Positions 24,146 to 33,502 of a DNA stretch of 51,080 bases are shown piece by piece. The stretch's first letter is position 1; each line of letters starts with the position of its first letter. Position numbers and translations under genes: made by a program. The DNA comes from Yaniella sp. GTDB lineage: Bacteria; Actinomycetota; Actinomycetes; Actinomycetales; Micrococcaceae. Location of the stretch: NCBI RefSeq assembly GCF_030453185.1, contig NZ_JAKDKW010000009.1, positions 1 through 51,080 of the forward strand, in the 5' to 3' direction. The notes below the pieces were generated by a model. That model made no database searches, was not told where the DNA came from, and saw nothing but the letters and a program-made list of their open reading frames with translations.

Positions 24146-25447
24146 TTATTCTCCGGCTTCCGCGTGATCCTCTGGGACCATCCCGAACCACGTGGCAGCG
24201 GTACTGACGTCCTTATCGCCGCGACCTGACAGGTTCACGATGATCACTTTTTGTTCGTCTTGTGGTGTGGTTTCGTCAACAACGCCGTCGGCAACCCACT
24301 TGGCAGCCAACCGGAGTGCACCGGCTAATGCATGTGAAGATTCGATGGCTGGCATGATGCCTTCCGACCGGGTCAGCAGTTTGAACGCGTCCATAGCTTC
24401 GGAATCGCTGACCGGCTGGTAGATTGCTCGGCCGGTATCGTGCAAAAATGCGTGCTGTGGGCCAACACCTGGGTAGTCGAGACCTGCCGATATCGAATGT
24501 GAGTCGATAGTCTGGCCGTCTTCGTCCTGCATGAGGTAGGTACGTGCACCGTGGAGCACTCCGACGCGTCCCAGCGCAATCGGTGCTGCGTGTTTTCCGG
24601 TCTCAACGCCAGCGCCGCCGGCTTCCATACCGTAGAGTTGGACGTTTTTATCGTCGAGGAAGCCGTGGAATAGCCCGATGGCATTCGATCCCCCGCCAAC
24701 GCAAGCGATGACAGCATCTGGTAATTTACCAGTCTGTTCCAGGGATTGTTCGCGTGCTTCGTCACCGATGACCTGGTGGAAGTAACGCACCATTTCAGGA
24801 AATGGTGCTGGTCCAGTCACGGTGCCCAACAAATAGTGCGTGGTGTCGACGGAGGCAACCCAGTCTCGAAGGGCTTCGTTAATTGCGTCTTTAAGGGTTC
24901 GCGCACCAATTGTGACGGCTTTGACTTCGGCACCCAGCATTTCCATGCGTGCTACGTTGAGGGCTTGTCGCTTGGTGTCTGCTTCGCCCATGTACACGGT
25001 GCATTCCAAGCCGAACAGTGCTGCCGCAGTCGCGGTAGCAACACCGTGTTGGCCTGCACCGGTCTCGGCGATAAGGCGAGTTTTGCCCATCCGCTTGGCC
25101 AGGAGGGCTTGTCCGATCACGTTGTTGATCTTGTGTGAACCGGTATGGTTCAGATCCTCGCGCTTCAGGAAAATGCGCACGCCCGGATGATCCTGGGCGA
25201 AGCGTGGCGCTTCGGTCAACAGGGAGGGCCGGTTGATGTAGTTGGTGTTGAGGTCATTGAGCTCTGCAATAAACTCAGGGTCTTTGATAGCTTTTCGGAA
25301 GGTTTCTTCGACTTCTTGAAGCGCAGCCATCAACGACTCAGGCATCCATTGACCGCCGTAACGGCCAAAGTATGGTCCTTCCAACTGCTGGAAGTCCCCG
25401 TCGTGTTCGTATGAACCGGGTGCTGGTCTTTCCATTGGGATGCTCAT
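24146..25447 (-). CDS. trpB: tryptophan synthase beta subunit
   Basis: TrpB is the PLP enzyme that condenses indole with serine. It has 433 residues from the ATG at 25447. The PLP Lys is in [20 protein letters not shown], with the substrate motif [16 protein letters not shown] just after, and the phosphate-binding [13 protein letters not shown]. The C-terminal loop [11 protein letters not shown] is intact. It opens with [20 protein letters not shown], typical of TrpB1. The start at 25447 is decided by GGAAAG a few bases upstream; the frame extends to 25483 without a good ribosome site. Operon position between trpC and trpA. Confidence 0.97.
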   Translation of the reverse strand: MSIPMERPAPGSYEHDGDFQQLEGPYFGRYGGQWMPESLMAALQEVEETFRKAIKDPEFIAELNDLNTNYINRPSLLTEAPRFAQDHPGVRIFLKREDLNHTGSHKINNVIGQALLAKRMGKTRLIAETGAGQHGVATATAAALFGLECTVYMGEADTKRQALNVARMEMLGAEVKAVTIGARTLKDAINEALRDWVASVDTTHYLLGTVTGPAPFPEMVRYFHQVIGDEAREQSLEQTGKLPDAVIACVGGGSNAIGLFHGFLDDKNVQLYGMEAGGAGVETGKHAAPIALGRVGVLHGARTYLMQDEDGQTIDSHSISAGLDYPGVGPQHAFLHDTGRAIYQPVSDSEAMDAFKLLTRSEGIMPAIESSHALAGALRLAAKWVADGVVDETTPQDEQKVIIVNLSGRGDKDVSTAATWFGMVPEDHAEAGE

Positions 25448-25509
25448 ATGGTTCTTTCCAAATACGACACCGCCCCGGCACATTTGTCCGGGGCAGCACA
25501 GTGTGTTGT

Positions 25510-26331
25510 TTATGATCTGCTGGCTTGACGGAAATCCGTGATCGCTTGGGTTGGTTCGCCGTGACGGACCAGTGCTTCTCCAACAAGGACGGCGTCTGCA
25601 CCTTGTGCCGCGTACATTGCGACGTCACCGGCTTCTTTCACACCGGATTCGGCAATCCGTACGACACTATCTGGCAACTGATCGGCCAGGGTACCGTAAT
25701 GCGAAGTATCAACTTCCAGTGTTTTCAGGTTGCGCACGTTGACGCCAACGATGGATGCTTCGACTGCGGCGGCTCGCTCGATTTCTTCAACGGTATGCGT
25801 TTCGACCAGAGCGTTCATACCAAGTTCATGGGTCAATGCAAGATAATCACGGAGCTGTGCATCATCGAGCGCAGCGACAATCAAGAGCACCAAGTCTGCG
25901 TCGTGGGCACGAGCTTCATAGATTTGATACTCGTCGACGGTGAAGTCCTTGCGCAGCAGTGGAATATCAACGCGTGCTCGCACGGCGTCAAAGTCCGCTA
26001 AGGAGCCGTTAAATCGTCGCTGTTCCGTCAACACGGAAATAGCGGACGCTCCCCCGGCGGCGTACTGTGCAGCAAGATCGGCTGGCGAACCGATGTTCGC
26101 AAGCGGCCCGGCCGAGGGTGAAGCACGTTTGACCTCTGCGATGATGCCAACGCCAGCGGGGTTTTCTCGACCACCGACGAGTGCGGCATGTGCGTCCCGG
26201 GCGGGTGAAACATCGGCAGCTAGCTGTTGCATGCGTGACAGCGGTGTTTTGGCTTTGCGGGCTTCCATATCTTCGACGACACCGGCAATAATGTCGTCGA
26301 GGACCGTTCCTGTAAGGGGGTTTGGTGTCAT
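25510..26331 (-). CDS. trpC: indole-3-glycerol phosphate synthase
   Basis: TrpC closes the indole ring from CdRP. It has 273 residues, monofunctional. Key motifs: [13 protein letters not shown] (catalytic Lys, N-terminal), [37 protein letters not shown] with the second catalytic Lys, [18 protein letters not shown] and [15 protein letters not shown] with the conserved Asn. [30 protein letters not shown] closes the barrel. The start ATG overlaps the preceding small gene as ATGA. Confidence 0.97.
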   Translation of the reverse strand: MTPNPLTGTVLDDIIAGVVEDMEARKAKTPLSRMQQLAADVSPARDAHAALVGGRENPAGVGIIAEVKRASPSAGPLANIGSPADLAAQYAAGGASAISVLTEQRRFNGSLADFDAVRARVDIPLLRKDFTVDEYQIYEARAHDADLVLLIVAALDDAQLRDYLALTHELGMNALVETHTVEEIERAAAVEASIVGVNVRNLKTLEVDTSHYGTLADQLPDSVVRIAESGVKEAGDVAMYAAQGADAVLVGEALVRHGEPTQAITDFRQASRS

Positions 26332-26603
26332 GAGCCCTTGTAGTCTCCGTTAGCACCCTTGCCAGTCAGACGCATAAAGAAGCCAACTGGCAAGCCAAGT
26401 ACGGCAATTCCAATACCGATCCACATGATGACCCAGCCCGATGCAAGTGCGCTAATGCCAGCAATGACAAGTCCGACGAGCACCAGCATGACGAGGGCCC
26501 ATGCGGCAGGTGAGTTGCCGTGGCTTGGAGATTCATCGTGAGTTGGGTCGTTTAGTATGCGACCGTACTCATCGACTTTCAATTCTTCAGTCATATTCGC
26601 CAT
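26328..26603 (-). CDS. HGxxPAAW-family small membrane protein
   Basis: A 91-residue protein with two membrane helices (about residues 30-50 and 55-78). It carries the marker sequence HGNSPAAWALVMLVLVGL of an actinobacterial family named after its HGxxPAAW motif, regularly found inside trp operons. No function is established. The N terminus is soluble and acidic (MANMTEELKVDEYGRILND). The ATGA overlap with trpC suggests coupled expression, perhaps for stoichiometry rather than catalysis. A 124-base gap lies upstream, the longest inside the operon. Confidence 0.88.
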   Translation of the reverse strand: MANMTEELKVDEYGRILNDPTHDESPSHGNSPAAWALVMLVLVGLVIAGISALASGWVIMWIGIGIAVLGLPVGFFMRLTGKGANGDYKGS

Positions 26604-26727
26604 TAGGGTGTTGCCTTTCTTTCCGCCAGATGGTTTTCCGGCAGCCTCAAGTTGCTAGCGATGATATGTGTCCCATTGTGCCAGTTTTTCTTGGTGGCAA
26701 CTGTAGAACACGAACTACTACGAGATT

Positions 26728-27342
26728 TTAGGTGGGATCTTCGCCTCGGGACAATTCGTCCCAGGTGTCGATTTCATCGAGCTGGCCATCGTGGTCAACC
26801 GGTGTTGGCTCGCTTATGTCATATTTCTTGGTTTTGCCTAGTGACCAACGGGATCCATACGTGAGGGCAATGATGCCTCCCGCAAGGACAATAACAGCGC
26901 CCAGTACTGTCAACCAGGGCAGAAGTGATACCTCGATATCACCGGCAACATCAGTCGTCGCGGTGGTCCCGGTGCTTTCAGAAATTTTCTGTGCGGCGGC
27001 ATTGAGTGGACTGAAAATAATATTGATGGTCGTAGTCCCAATAGCTAACGCTCCCAGGATGGCAACACCGCCAATAATCCAACGCCCAACATTCCGTGCA
27101 ATGGACAGTGCGGCACCGGCGGCAATAGTTACCAATGACATTGCGGTGATCACGGGTGATGCTTCTTGCCCGGATAGCTCCACATTGGTGATGTGTGTTG
27201 CTTCAAATCCTGTAGCCGTCACCCAGGTTTGTGTTGAACCGATCAATGCCAGTGTGCCTCCAAGTAACAACACCAGCACGGTCATGCTGCGGTTGAGACC
27301 TTTGGAAGGCTGAGGTGTGTCAGTGGGTTGCGGAGTGGTCAT
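26728..27342 (-). CDS. trp-operon-associated membrane protein
   Basis: A 204-residue membrane protein with four helices (about residues 20-42, 62-82, 85-108 and 138-160) and hydrophilic ends. The C-terminal domain (residues 165-204) is soluble and acidic. Its place directly after trpE, its size and topology match the 'Trp biosynthesis-associated membrane protein' family of actinobacteria (TIGR09xxx-type name, function unknown). The start codon abuts the trpE stop with no gap. A role in tryptophan or anthranilate transport has not been shown. Confidence 0.82.
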   Translation of the reverse strand: MTTPQPTDTPQPSKGLNRSMTVLVLLLGGTLALIGSTQTWVTATGFEATHITNVELSGQEASPVITAMSLVTIAAGAALSIARNVGRWIIGGVAILGALAIGTTTINIIFSPLNAAAQKISESTGTTATTDVAGDIEVSLLPWLTVLGAVIVLAGGIIALTYGSRWSLGKTKKYDISEPTPVDHDGQLDEIDTWDELSRGEDPT

Positions 27343-28914
27343 CTAGTTCTGTTTTCCAGCCTTGATGTCTTGGAGTTGTTGTGCTGCCAGCACTGCGCGA
27401 ATTGCAGCGGTAGCTTTGGTCAGCGTTTCATGGGCTTCAGTGGCTGGGACGGACTCAGCGACGATACCCGCGCCTGCCTGCAAATAGGCTACCTGGTCTT
27501 TGAGAACGGCGGTTCGAATAGTGATGGCCATATCCATGTTGCCGGCCAGATCGAAGTAGCCGACTGTGCCTCCGAAAGGTCCTCGAGCGTGTGGCTCCCA
27601 TTCGTCTAAGAGTTCGAGTGCCCGATGTTTCGGCGAACCCGACAACGTTCCGGCCGGGAAGTTTGCACGCAACACATCCAGTGCTGTGGTGTTCGCACCA
27701 ATGTCGCCCTCCACCGTGGAGACCAGGTGCAAGATATGTGAGAACTGTTGGACGACCATAAAGTCTGAAACTTCTACGGTACCGGGTGCACAGACTGCAG
27801 AAAGTTCAGTTTTTGCGAGGTCTACTAGCTGGATGTGTTCATCTCGCTCTTTCGGGTCGGCAAGCAGTTCGTCGCCAATAGAACGGATAGTACGTGACGG
27901 GTCCTTGGGCTTGGAACCACCGATGGGGTGGGTTAGAACGCGCTTATCTTTGACCGACACCAGGGTTTCAGGTGAGGCACCGACCAGATGGTAGGTACCT
28001 TCACGATCGGGATATTCAAACGTATACAGGAACATGTACGGACTGGGATTGATGGCCCGCAGTACGCGGTAGGTGTCGAATGCGGTTGCAGTGGTCGGCG
28101 TGGTGAAGCGTCGGGAGATGACCAGCTGCGAAACTTCTCCTTCTCGAATCGACTGCTGGGTTTTCCGCACCGCGTTGAGGAAATCTTTTTCATGCCAGGA
28201 GTGATCTATTTGCGAGGAGAAATCTTGGTCCAACCATCCGGCGGGAGCAAAGGAAACGGGATCGGCTACGGGTTCGGCAAGGCGTTGAACCATGCTTTCC
28301 AACCGTTCCACGGCGCGATCATAAGCGCCGTCAACACCCGTAGATTCACCGTCAAAGTTGATGGCGTTGGCGACCAGGGTGACTGTGCCATCCCAGGAGT
28401 CGTGAATGGCTAAGTCGGTAACCAGGTTCATGGCCATTGATGGAAGGTTGAGATCGTCCTGGGGTCCTTCGCCAAGTTCGACCCAGGCACGGACGGTGTC
28501 CCAGCCTAAGAAACCCACGAAACCAGAAACCAAGTGTGGCAGCGCATCTGAGATATCAGCCCGTCCATCGGTGGCCAAAAATTCCAACGACTCTTCGAGG
28601 ACTTCCAACGGCTTGCCCGTGGAAGGAACGCCAGCCGGCACACGGCCCTGCCAGACTGCCTGACCATCCTGTTCGGTCAAAGTGGCAGCGCTTCCTGCGC
28701 CGATAAAAGAATACCGCGACCACTTGCCATCTTGTCCGGCTGATTCAAGCAGGAAGGTGCCGGGAGCGTCGTTCGCTAGTCGTCGGTAGATTCCAACCGG
28801 TGTCAGACCGTCGGGCAGTAAAGTGGTGGTTACCGGGATGATCTTGTGGTCAGCTTTGGCAAGTTCCTGGAAAGCTTCGCGGGTGGGAAACACTGGGCCA
28901 ATATCACGCATCAT
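27343..28914 (-). CDS. trpE: anthranilate synthase component I, divergent motifs
   Basis: TrpE converts chorismate to anthranilate with ammonia from TrpG. It has 523 residues. The N-terminal [18 protein letters not shown] carries the family LLES feedback-site motif. The catalytic domain keeps the Mg2+ Glu in [12 protein letters not shown], the His in [34 protein letters not shown], the Arg in [10 protein letters not shown] and the Lys in [11 protein letters not shown]. But the usually strict PIxGTRPRG is PIGGSKPKD here (near residue 332), and the usual xRND is AKTE (near residue 366). The catalytic residues are kept, so activity is likely. No trpG or trpD follows. It overlaps hisI by eleven bases, and no ribosome site stronger than GAAAGAA is seen. 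Confidence 0.95.
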   Translation of the reverse strand: MMRDIGPVFPTREAFQELAKADHKIIPVTTTLLPDGLTPVGIYRRLANDAPGTFLLESAGQDGKWSRYSFIGAGSAATLTEQDGQAVWQGRVPAGVPSTGKPLEVLEESLEFLATDGRADISDALPHLVSGFVGFLGWDTVRAWVELGEGPQDDLNLPSMAMNLVTDLAIHDSWDGTVTLVANAINFDGESTGVDGAYDRAVERLESMVQRLAEPVADPVSFAPAGWLDQDFSSQIDHSWHEKDFLNAVRKTQQSIREGEVSQLVISRRFTTPTTATAFDTYRVLRAINPSPYMFLYTFEYPDREGTYHLVGASPETLVSVKDKRVLTHPIGGSKPKDPSRTIRSIGDELLADPKERDEHIQLVDLAKTELSAVCAPGTVEVSDFMVVQQFSHILHLVSTVEGDIGANTTALDVLRANFPAGTLSGSPKHRALELLDEWEPHARGPFGGTVGYFDLAGNMDMAITIRTAVLKDQVAYLQAGAGIVAESVPATEAHETLTKATAAIRAVLAAQQLQDIKAGKQN

Positions 28915-29317
28915 ATTCTTTCATATGGTTAAAAGTCGATTCGGTGCCGGTTACGTTCAGAGACCGACCGGTAAAGCATGTGGGAGTACCTGTGTGGCAG
29001 GCCGGACCGTGTTGGTTGACGTGTACCAGTACGGTGTCATTATCGCAGTCTAGGGCGACTGACACTACGTGTTGCGTGTGGCCGGAGGTATCGCCTTTAC
29101 GCCAGTACTCTGCGCGGGAACGGGACCAGTACCAAGCCCTCCCGGTAGTCAGCGTCTTATGCAGCGCTTGATCGTTCATCCAACCCAGCATAAGCACTTC
29201 ATGGCTTTGAGCGTCTTGGACGATCGCGGGAATTAATCCGTCGGAATTTCGTTTCAGTTGCGCGGCGATCTTCGGGTCAAGATCGGATTCGGGCAGAGAA
29301 ACTTCAGAATTGTTCAT
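28904..29317 (-). CDS. hisI: phosphoribosyl-AMP cyclohydrolase
   Basis: HisI opens the purine ring of PR-AMP, the third step in histidine synthesis. It has 137 residues. The core [31 protein letters not shown] and the metal motifs [12 protein letters not shown] and [12 protein letters not shown] give the Asp and Cys ligands of the Zn2+/Mg2+ sites. It is the first gene of the trp operon, the arrangement seen in other actinobacteria. The start is set at the ATG at 29317; TACACT ends nine bases before it. The frame continues upstream to 29356 without any signal. The gene ends inside trpE. Confidence 0.95.
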   Translation of the reverse strand: MNNSEVSLPESDLDPKIAAQLKRNSDGLIPAIVQDAQSHEVLMLGWMNDQALHKTLTTGRAWYWSRSRAEYWRKGDTSGHTQHVVSVALDCDNDTVLVHVNQHGPACHTGTPTCFTGRSLNVTGTESTFNHMKEYDA

Positions 29318-29370
29318 GATGGATCTAGTGTAGGACGGCTTGTCTGCTGTTGCCACTGATCAACACGTGA

Positions 29371-29376
29371 TAATTT
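29371..29376 (+). promoter_or_regulatory. -10 box of the TIGR03085-type gene (leaderless)
   Basis: TAATTT ends seven bases before the GTG at 29384. The region between this gene and the divergent hisI start is only 66 bases, so the promoters are back to back. A CACATATGTG palindrome spans 29378-29387. Confidence 0.45.
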
Positions 29377-29383
29377 CACATAT

Positions 29384-30061
29384 GTGACAAACATTTCTGC
29401 GGGGACCCATTCTCAAGACGGCGACGACTTTGTTGCCGCGTCTCGTGCTGCCTTTGTGGCAGCATTGTATGCGGCCGGTCCAAATGAGCCTACGCTTGTA
29501 GAGCAATGGCAGACGCAGCACCTTGCAGCTTCGGTGTATCTTCGCGAAAACCCGCACCAAGTCACAGCCCGTGCGTCGGGTACCTCAGCCGCTGCAATGA
29601 ATACCGCGGTCGATCAACTGGCAGAAGAGTCATCGTCACGCAAAGCGTTCTATAACCTTGTTCGCAAAATCGGTGATGGCGCTGAGTCGGCCCCAGTGGG
29701 GCAACGCCCCTCGTTGTTCAAACGTGTTCGGAATTCGATGCTGCAACGTCGTCAAGAGACAGATAGCTTGCTGCTGGAATTCTTCGTTCACACGGAGGAC
29801 ATTCGCCGCGCCCAGAGTCGCTGGGCCCCGCGAAAACTGTCGGATACCTATGCCACTGCGCTCTTCGAACAATTACGTGAACAGGCCAGCAAATATTACG
29901 GCAGTGCAAAAACCGGCTATGTACTGGTACGCACCAATGGCGAACGAATTATTGCCAAACGCGGTACGACCTTAACCTACGTAACAGGTCCGGCCGGAGA
30001 GCTCGTCCTGCATGCTCTCGGCCGTCCTGATCACGCGCTGGTATTAATCGATCGCCCGTAA
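29384..30061 (+). CDS. TIGR03085-like (DinB/mycothiol-transferase-like) protein
   Basis: A 225-residue protein of the actinobacterial TIGR03085 type, related to the DinB/maleylpyruvate isomerase N-terminal fold. The N-terminal helical part contains ALYAAGPNEPTLVEQWQTQH and AASVYLRENP, and the core EFFVHTEDIRRAQSRWAPRK has the His and Asp typical of the family's metal site. The last 50 residues form a separate compact domain (YVLVRTNGERIIAKRGTTL). Relatives act with mycothiol or bind metal, but the reaction of this family is unknown. It lies between hisI and hisF but reads the opposite way; GTG is the start, supported by the -10 at seven bases. Only 13 bases separate its stop from that of hisF. 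Confidence 0.8.
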   Translation: MTNISAGTHSQDGDDFVAASRAAFVAALYAAGPNEPTLVEQWQTQHLAASVYLRENPHQVTARASGTSAAAMNTAVDQLAEESSSRKAFYNLVRKIGDGAESAPVGQRPSLFKRVRNSMLQRRQETDSLLLEFFVHTEDIRRAQSRWAPRKLSDTYATALFEQLREQASKYYGSAKTGYVLVRTNGERIIAKRGTTLTYVTGPAGELVLHALGRPDHALVLIDRP

Positions 30062-30074
30062 GGCAATGTAGTCT

Positions 30075-30842
30075 TTACCGGCGTACCGTAAATCCGGCCG
30101 CTTCGATGGCATCCTTGACTTGGCTGATCATATCGTCCGGACCGTAGTGGAAGAGTGACGCGGCCAAGACAGCCTGCGCTCCGGCCTCAATAGCCGGTGG
30201 GAAGTGTGCTGGTTCTCCGGCACCGCCAGAGGCAATGAGTGGCACCGATACGGCAGCCCGCACAGCTTTGATCATGTCTAAGTCAAAACCATCGCGGGTT
30301 CCGTCAGCGTCGATGGAGTTGATCAGAATTTCGCCAACGCCGCGCTCCTCGACCTCTTTGACCCAAGCAATGGCATCCATGCCGGTGCCTTCTTTGCCGC
30401 CTTTGATCATGACTTCATAACCTGATGGCATAGCCGTATTCGCTTGCGCATCAAGGGATAGCACGAGCACCTGGGCTCCCCATGTGCTGGAAATCTCGTT
30501 GAGGAGATCGGGGTTGGAGACCGCAGCCGAGCTAATCGAAACTTTATCGGCACCGTTCCGGAGCAGCTGATCTACGTGTTCGACACTGCGAATCCCACCG
30601 CCAACGGTGAGTGGGATGAAGACTTCTTTGGCAGTGCTGTTGACGAGTTCGTAAGTCGTGTCACGCTGTTCGGTAGTCGCAGTGACGTCCAGGAAAGTGA
30701 TCTCATCGGCACCGGCGCTATTGTAACGGTGGGCGAGTTCAGCAGGATCTCCGGCGTCTCGAAGATTTTCGAAGTTCACTCCTTTGACGACTCGGCCGTT
30801 ATTGACATCCAGGCATGGGATGACGCGAATTACAGTGCTCAT
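30075..30842 (-). CDS. hisF: imidazole glycerol phosphate synthase cyclase subunit
   Basis: HisF makes imidazole glycerol phosphate and AICAR from PRFAR with ammonia from HisH. It has 255 residues in a TIM barrel. The catalytic Asp in [14 protein letters not shown] (residue 12) and the second Asp in VLSLDAQ are present, with phosphate loops [25 protein letters not shown] and the late [10 protein letters not shown] plus [21 protein letters not shown] precedes the ATG. hisG lies 23 bases upstream, so they are co-transcribed; HisH and HisA are not in the window. Confidence 0.97.
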   Translation of the reverse strand: MSTVIRVIPCLDVNNGRVVKGVNFENLRDAGDPAELAHRYNSAGADEITFLDVTATTEQRDTTYELVNSTAKEVFIPLTVGGGIRSVEHVDQLLRNGADKVSISSAAVSNPDLLNEISSTWGAQVLVLSLDAQANTAMPSGYEVMIKGGKEGTGMDAIAWVKEVEERGVGEILINSIDADGTRDGFDLDMIKAVRAAVSVPLIASGGAGEPAHFPPAIEAGAQAVLAASLFHYGPDDMISQVKDAIEAAGFTVRR

Positions 30843-30865
30843 GATCTTCCTCGCGGTTGTGGGAT

Positions 30866-31717
30866 TTAAAGTCGGATAGCGTGAATCGCTGAGGCCAAAA
30901 TAGCTTTGGCGCCCATTTCATAGAGTTCATCCATGATGCGGTTCATGTCCTTTTTCTTTGCCATGGAGCGGACCGCGACCCAATTTTCATCGGCCAGTGA
31001 TGCGATCGTAGGTGATTCCAGTCCCGGGGTGACCTTCAATGCGGCGTCCATGTGTTCTTTGGGAACGTCGTAATCCACCATGACGTATTCCCTGGCGACC
31101 AGCACACCGCGGAGGCGTTGGATCAGCTTGTCCAGGGCTGCTGGATGTTGTCCTGTTTGGCCGATCAGAATGGCTTCAGAATGCAGGATCGGTTCGCCAA
31201 GAATTTCCATGCCGGCGGCCTTCAGCGTCGAACCAGTTTCGACAACATCCGCTATGGCATCGGCCACACCGAGCGAGACGGAGGATTCGACTGCACCATC
31301 TAGGTGAACAATACGCTCCGGTTGGATGTCAGAGGATTTCATGAAGTCGGAGAGCAGGCCGTCGTAAGAGGTTGCGATCCGCTTGCCAGCAAGTTCTGCA
31401 ACAGAGGTGAAGGTACCGGCTGGAGCCGCAAACCGGAAGGTGGAACGGGCAAAGCCCAGTCCCATAACTTCCTCGGCAGCATTTCCGACTTGTGCGTCAA
31501 GGAAAAGGTCTCGGCCGGTGAGTCCGGCATCGAGTGTTCCCTTGGCAACATAGATCGCGATATCGCGTGGTCGCAGGTAGAAAAACTCGACACTGTTCTC
31601 AGGGTCTACGAGCACCAGCTCTTTGGAATCACGACGTTGCCGGTAGCCAGCTTCACTCAGCGTTTCACGAGCTGCATCGGACAAGGAGCCCTTGTTGGGC
31701 ACAGCAATGCGCAACAT
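30866..31717 (-). CDS. hisG: ATP phosphoribosyltransferase, long form
   Basis: HisG condenses ATP with PRPP, the committed step of histidine synthesis. At 283 residues it is the long form with a C-terminal ACT-like regulatory domain (about residues 210-283, [20 protein letters not shown]) that allows histidine feedback inhibition without HisZ. The catalytic part has [43 protein letters not shown], and the PRPP loop [22 protein letters not shown] is 13 bases before the ATG, a long spacing. hisE is 20 bases upstream. Confidence 0.97.
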   Translation of the reverse strand: MLRIAVPNKGSLSDAARETLSEAGYRQRRDSKELVLVDPENSVEFFYLRPRDIAIYVAKGTLDAGLTGRDLFLDAQVGNAAEEVMGLGFARSTFRFAAPAGTFTSVAELAGKRIATSYDGLLSDFMKSSDIQPERIVHLDGAVESSVSLGVADAIADVVETGSTLKAAGMEILGEPILHSEAILIGQTGQHPAALDKLIQRLRGVLVAREYVMVDYDVPKEHMDAALKVTPGLESPTIASLADENWVAVRSMAKKKDMNRIMDELYEMGAKAILASAIHAIRL

Positions 31718-31737
31718 TTTGCGTTTGATTCTCCTAG

Positions 31738-32001
31738 TTAGAGGTATTTGTAGACATCTTCCAGCGAGATACCCTTGGCAAGCATCATGACTTGGAGGTG
31801 ATAGAGCAGCTGGGAGATCTCCTCGGCTGCTTCATCCTTGGTTTCGTAGCGTGCGGCCATCCACACTTCTGCGGCTTCTTCGACAACTTTCTTGCCGATG
31901 GCATGCACTCCGGCATCCAGTTGTTGTACGGTCCCGGAGCCTTCTGGGCGGGTGTGCGCTTTTTCAGCTAATTCAGCAAAGAGTTCTTCGAAGGTTTTCA
32001 C
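31738..32001 (-). CDS. hisE: phosphoribosyl-ATP pyrophosphatase
   Basis: HisE hydrolyses PR-ATP to PR-AMP. The 87-residue protein matches the usual length. The all-helical MazG-like fold shows [16 protein letters not shown] and [18 protein letters not shown], with the Mg2+-binding Glu cluster. The GTG at 32001 is chosen because TACGCT ends six bases before it; the frame extends to 32040 without a start signal. HisE and HisI are separate here. Confidence 0.94.
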   Translation of the reverse strand: MKTFEELFAELAEKAHTRPEGSGTVQQLDAGVHAIGKKVVEEAAEVWMAARYETKDEAAEEISQLLYHLQVMMLAKGISLEDVYKYL

Positions 32002-32007
32002 AGTACC

Positions 32008-32013
32008 AGCGTA
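32008..32013 (-). promoter_or_regulatory. -10 box of hisE-hisG-hisF (leaderless)
   Basis: TACGCT on the minus strand ends six bases before the GTG at 32001. The his unit can thus be transcribed apart from pnuC upstream. Confidence 0.45.
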
Positions 32014-32068
32014 GTTGTTCAAAACTCGGTTCGTGTACAACGATGCACTTCATGACACGATCTTTTAT

Positions 32069-32791
32069 TTAGCGATGTGAATCAGTGGTTGGGTCTTGCA
32101 GCGTGGGGTCCAGCATGAGCGTTTCAACGGCGGGTTTTTCCTTTGCCCGGGCGCGTGCCCACACAAAGAATCCGATGAGCGTGAAGATGCCATAAAACAC
32201 GTACATAAAAGCAGAAGCGTAATAACCCGCCGAGAACAAGAGCGGTACGCCCACGATATCGACGACCACCCAGATGAGCCAGAACTCTACCCACCCCTTG
32301 GCCATGCCGTAGGTCGCCAACAGTGAGCCGACAAACGTCCAGGCATCTGCCCAGACCGGTTCGAAGGAACCGAGTATTCGGAACAGTGGGGTCAGGGCCA
32401 ACGTGCCACCGAGCAATATGACGATTAAACCGGTGCGCACCGGCCAGGACGTCCACGTCGGAACGATCGCTGTTGCTTCACCGCTCGAGGACCGCTCCAT
32501 CTGAGATTTTCGCCACTGCACCCAACCGTAAACGGACACGACGATGAACATAATCTGTCGGCCAGCCTGTCCCAATAGGCTTGGCACATCGGCCCCGCCG
32601 AAGAGACTGCCCAAAAAGACGGTGAGTAGGGTGACGTTTCCGATAATGCCGATGGGCCATGCCCAGACCTTGCGCTGCATGCCACCCAGAGCTGAAGCCA
32701 GGCCGAAGATATTGCCGAAAACTTCCCGCATCAGCAGCCCGCCGCCCGCAATTGGTATGGTCCAATTGAACAGGTCAATGAGCCACTGCAT
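32069..32791 (-). CDS. pnuC: PnuC-family nicotinamide riboside transporter
   Basis: A 240-residue membrane protein with about seven helices. The PnuC hallmarks are EVFGNIFGLASALGGMQRKV, WAWPIGIIGNVTLLTVFLG, FIVVSVYGWVQWRKS and FWLIWVVVDIVGVPLLF, which form the riboside-binding site. PnuC proteins import nicotinamide riboside for NAD+ by facilitated diffusion. AAGGGGA precedes the ATG. The gene follows rpe by 16 bases, and no NAD-linked gene is adjacent. Related ribosides or thiamine have been proposed for some family members, so the substrate is inferred. Confidence 0.9.
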   Translation of the reverse strand: MQWLIDLFNWTIPIAGGGLLMREVFGNIFGLASALGGMQRKVWAWPIGIIGNVTLLTVFLGSLFGGADVPSLLGQAGRQIMFIVVSVYGWVQWRKSQMERSSSGEATAIVPTWTSWPVRTGLIVILLGGTLALTPLFRILGSFEPVWADAWTFVGSLLATYGMAKGWVEFWLIWVVVDIVGVPLLFSAGYYASAFMYVFYGIFTLIGFFVWARARAKEKPAVETLMLDPTLQDPTTDSHR

Positions 32792-32807
32792 GGTGATGAG
32801 TCCCCTT

Positions 32808-33464
32808 TTAGCGTTGTGCGTTGCGTGCTAGAGCTCGCAGATCGTCGATGGCTTTGCTCGGATCATCGGCGGAATAGACGGCCGAACCCGCGACAAAAAC
32901 ATCCGCTCCGGCTTCTGCGGCTCGTTCAATAGTATCCGGCGCCACTCCCCCGTCAACCTGCAGCGCGATAGGCACTCCGGAATCTTCAATGGCTTGGCGT
33001 GCCCGTCGGATTTTCGGTAGCACAACGTCCAGGAACGATTGCCCTCCGAAACCTGGTTCGACCGTCATCAACAACAGCATGTCCAGCTCGGTCAACATAT
33101 CCATGTATGGCTCAATTGGCGTGGCCGGCTTCAGCGCCATGGAGGCTTTGGAACCACGCGCCCGTAATTCACGGGCGAGTCGAATCGGAGCACCAGACGC
33201 TTCAACGTGAAAGGTGACAGATTCAGCACCCAGGTCTGCATAGTCGGGCGCCCACCGGTCGGCATCTTCGATCATCAGGTGGATGTCTAATGGTTTGTGC
33301 GTGGCTGCACGGATCGCTTTGACTACTGGCAGACCCATGGTCAAGTTCGGCACAAAGTGATTGTCCATGACGTCCACGTGAATGGCATCTGAATTTTCGA
33401 TTCGGCCAATTTCGTCGGCGAGGTGAGCGAAGTCTGCGGACAGGATGGAGGGATGAATTTGCAT
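32808..33464 (-). CDS. rpe: ribulose-phosphate 3-epimerase
   Basis: Rpe interconverts ribulose 5-phosphate and xylulose 5-phosphate in the pentose phosphate pathway. It has 218 residues in a TIM barrel. [17 protein letters not shown] starts the protein, [17 protein letters not shown] gives the metal-binding His and catalytic Asp, then [19 protein letters not shown] and [13 protein letters not shown] with the second Asp. AAGGAA lies about ten bases before the ATG. It lies downstream of rsmB in the def-fmt-rsmB-rpe order common in actinobacteria. Confidence 0.97.
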   Translation of the reverse strand: MQIHPSILSADFAHLADEIGRIENSDAIHVDVMDNHFVPNLTMGLPVVKAIRAATHKPLDIHLMIEDADRWAPDYADLGAESVTFHVEASGAPIRLARELRARGSKASMALKPATPIEPYMDMLTELDMLLLMTVEPGFGGQSFLDVVLPKIRRARQAIEDSGVPIALQVDGGVAPDTIERAAEAGADVFVAGSAVYSADDPSKAIDDLRALARNAQR

Positions 33465-33502
33465 CAGAATCAGGTTCCTTCGATACGTTGACGGCGTAAC
33501 GG

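Noticed and set aside
29318-29383. Trp attenuator before hisI-trpE
   Set aside because: The 66-base gap is filled by two opposed promoters and has no Trp-rich leader peptide or terminator-antiterminator pair.
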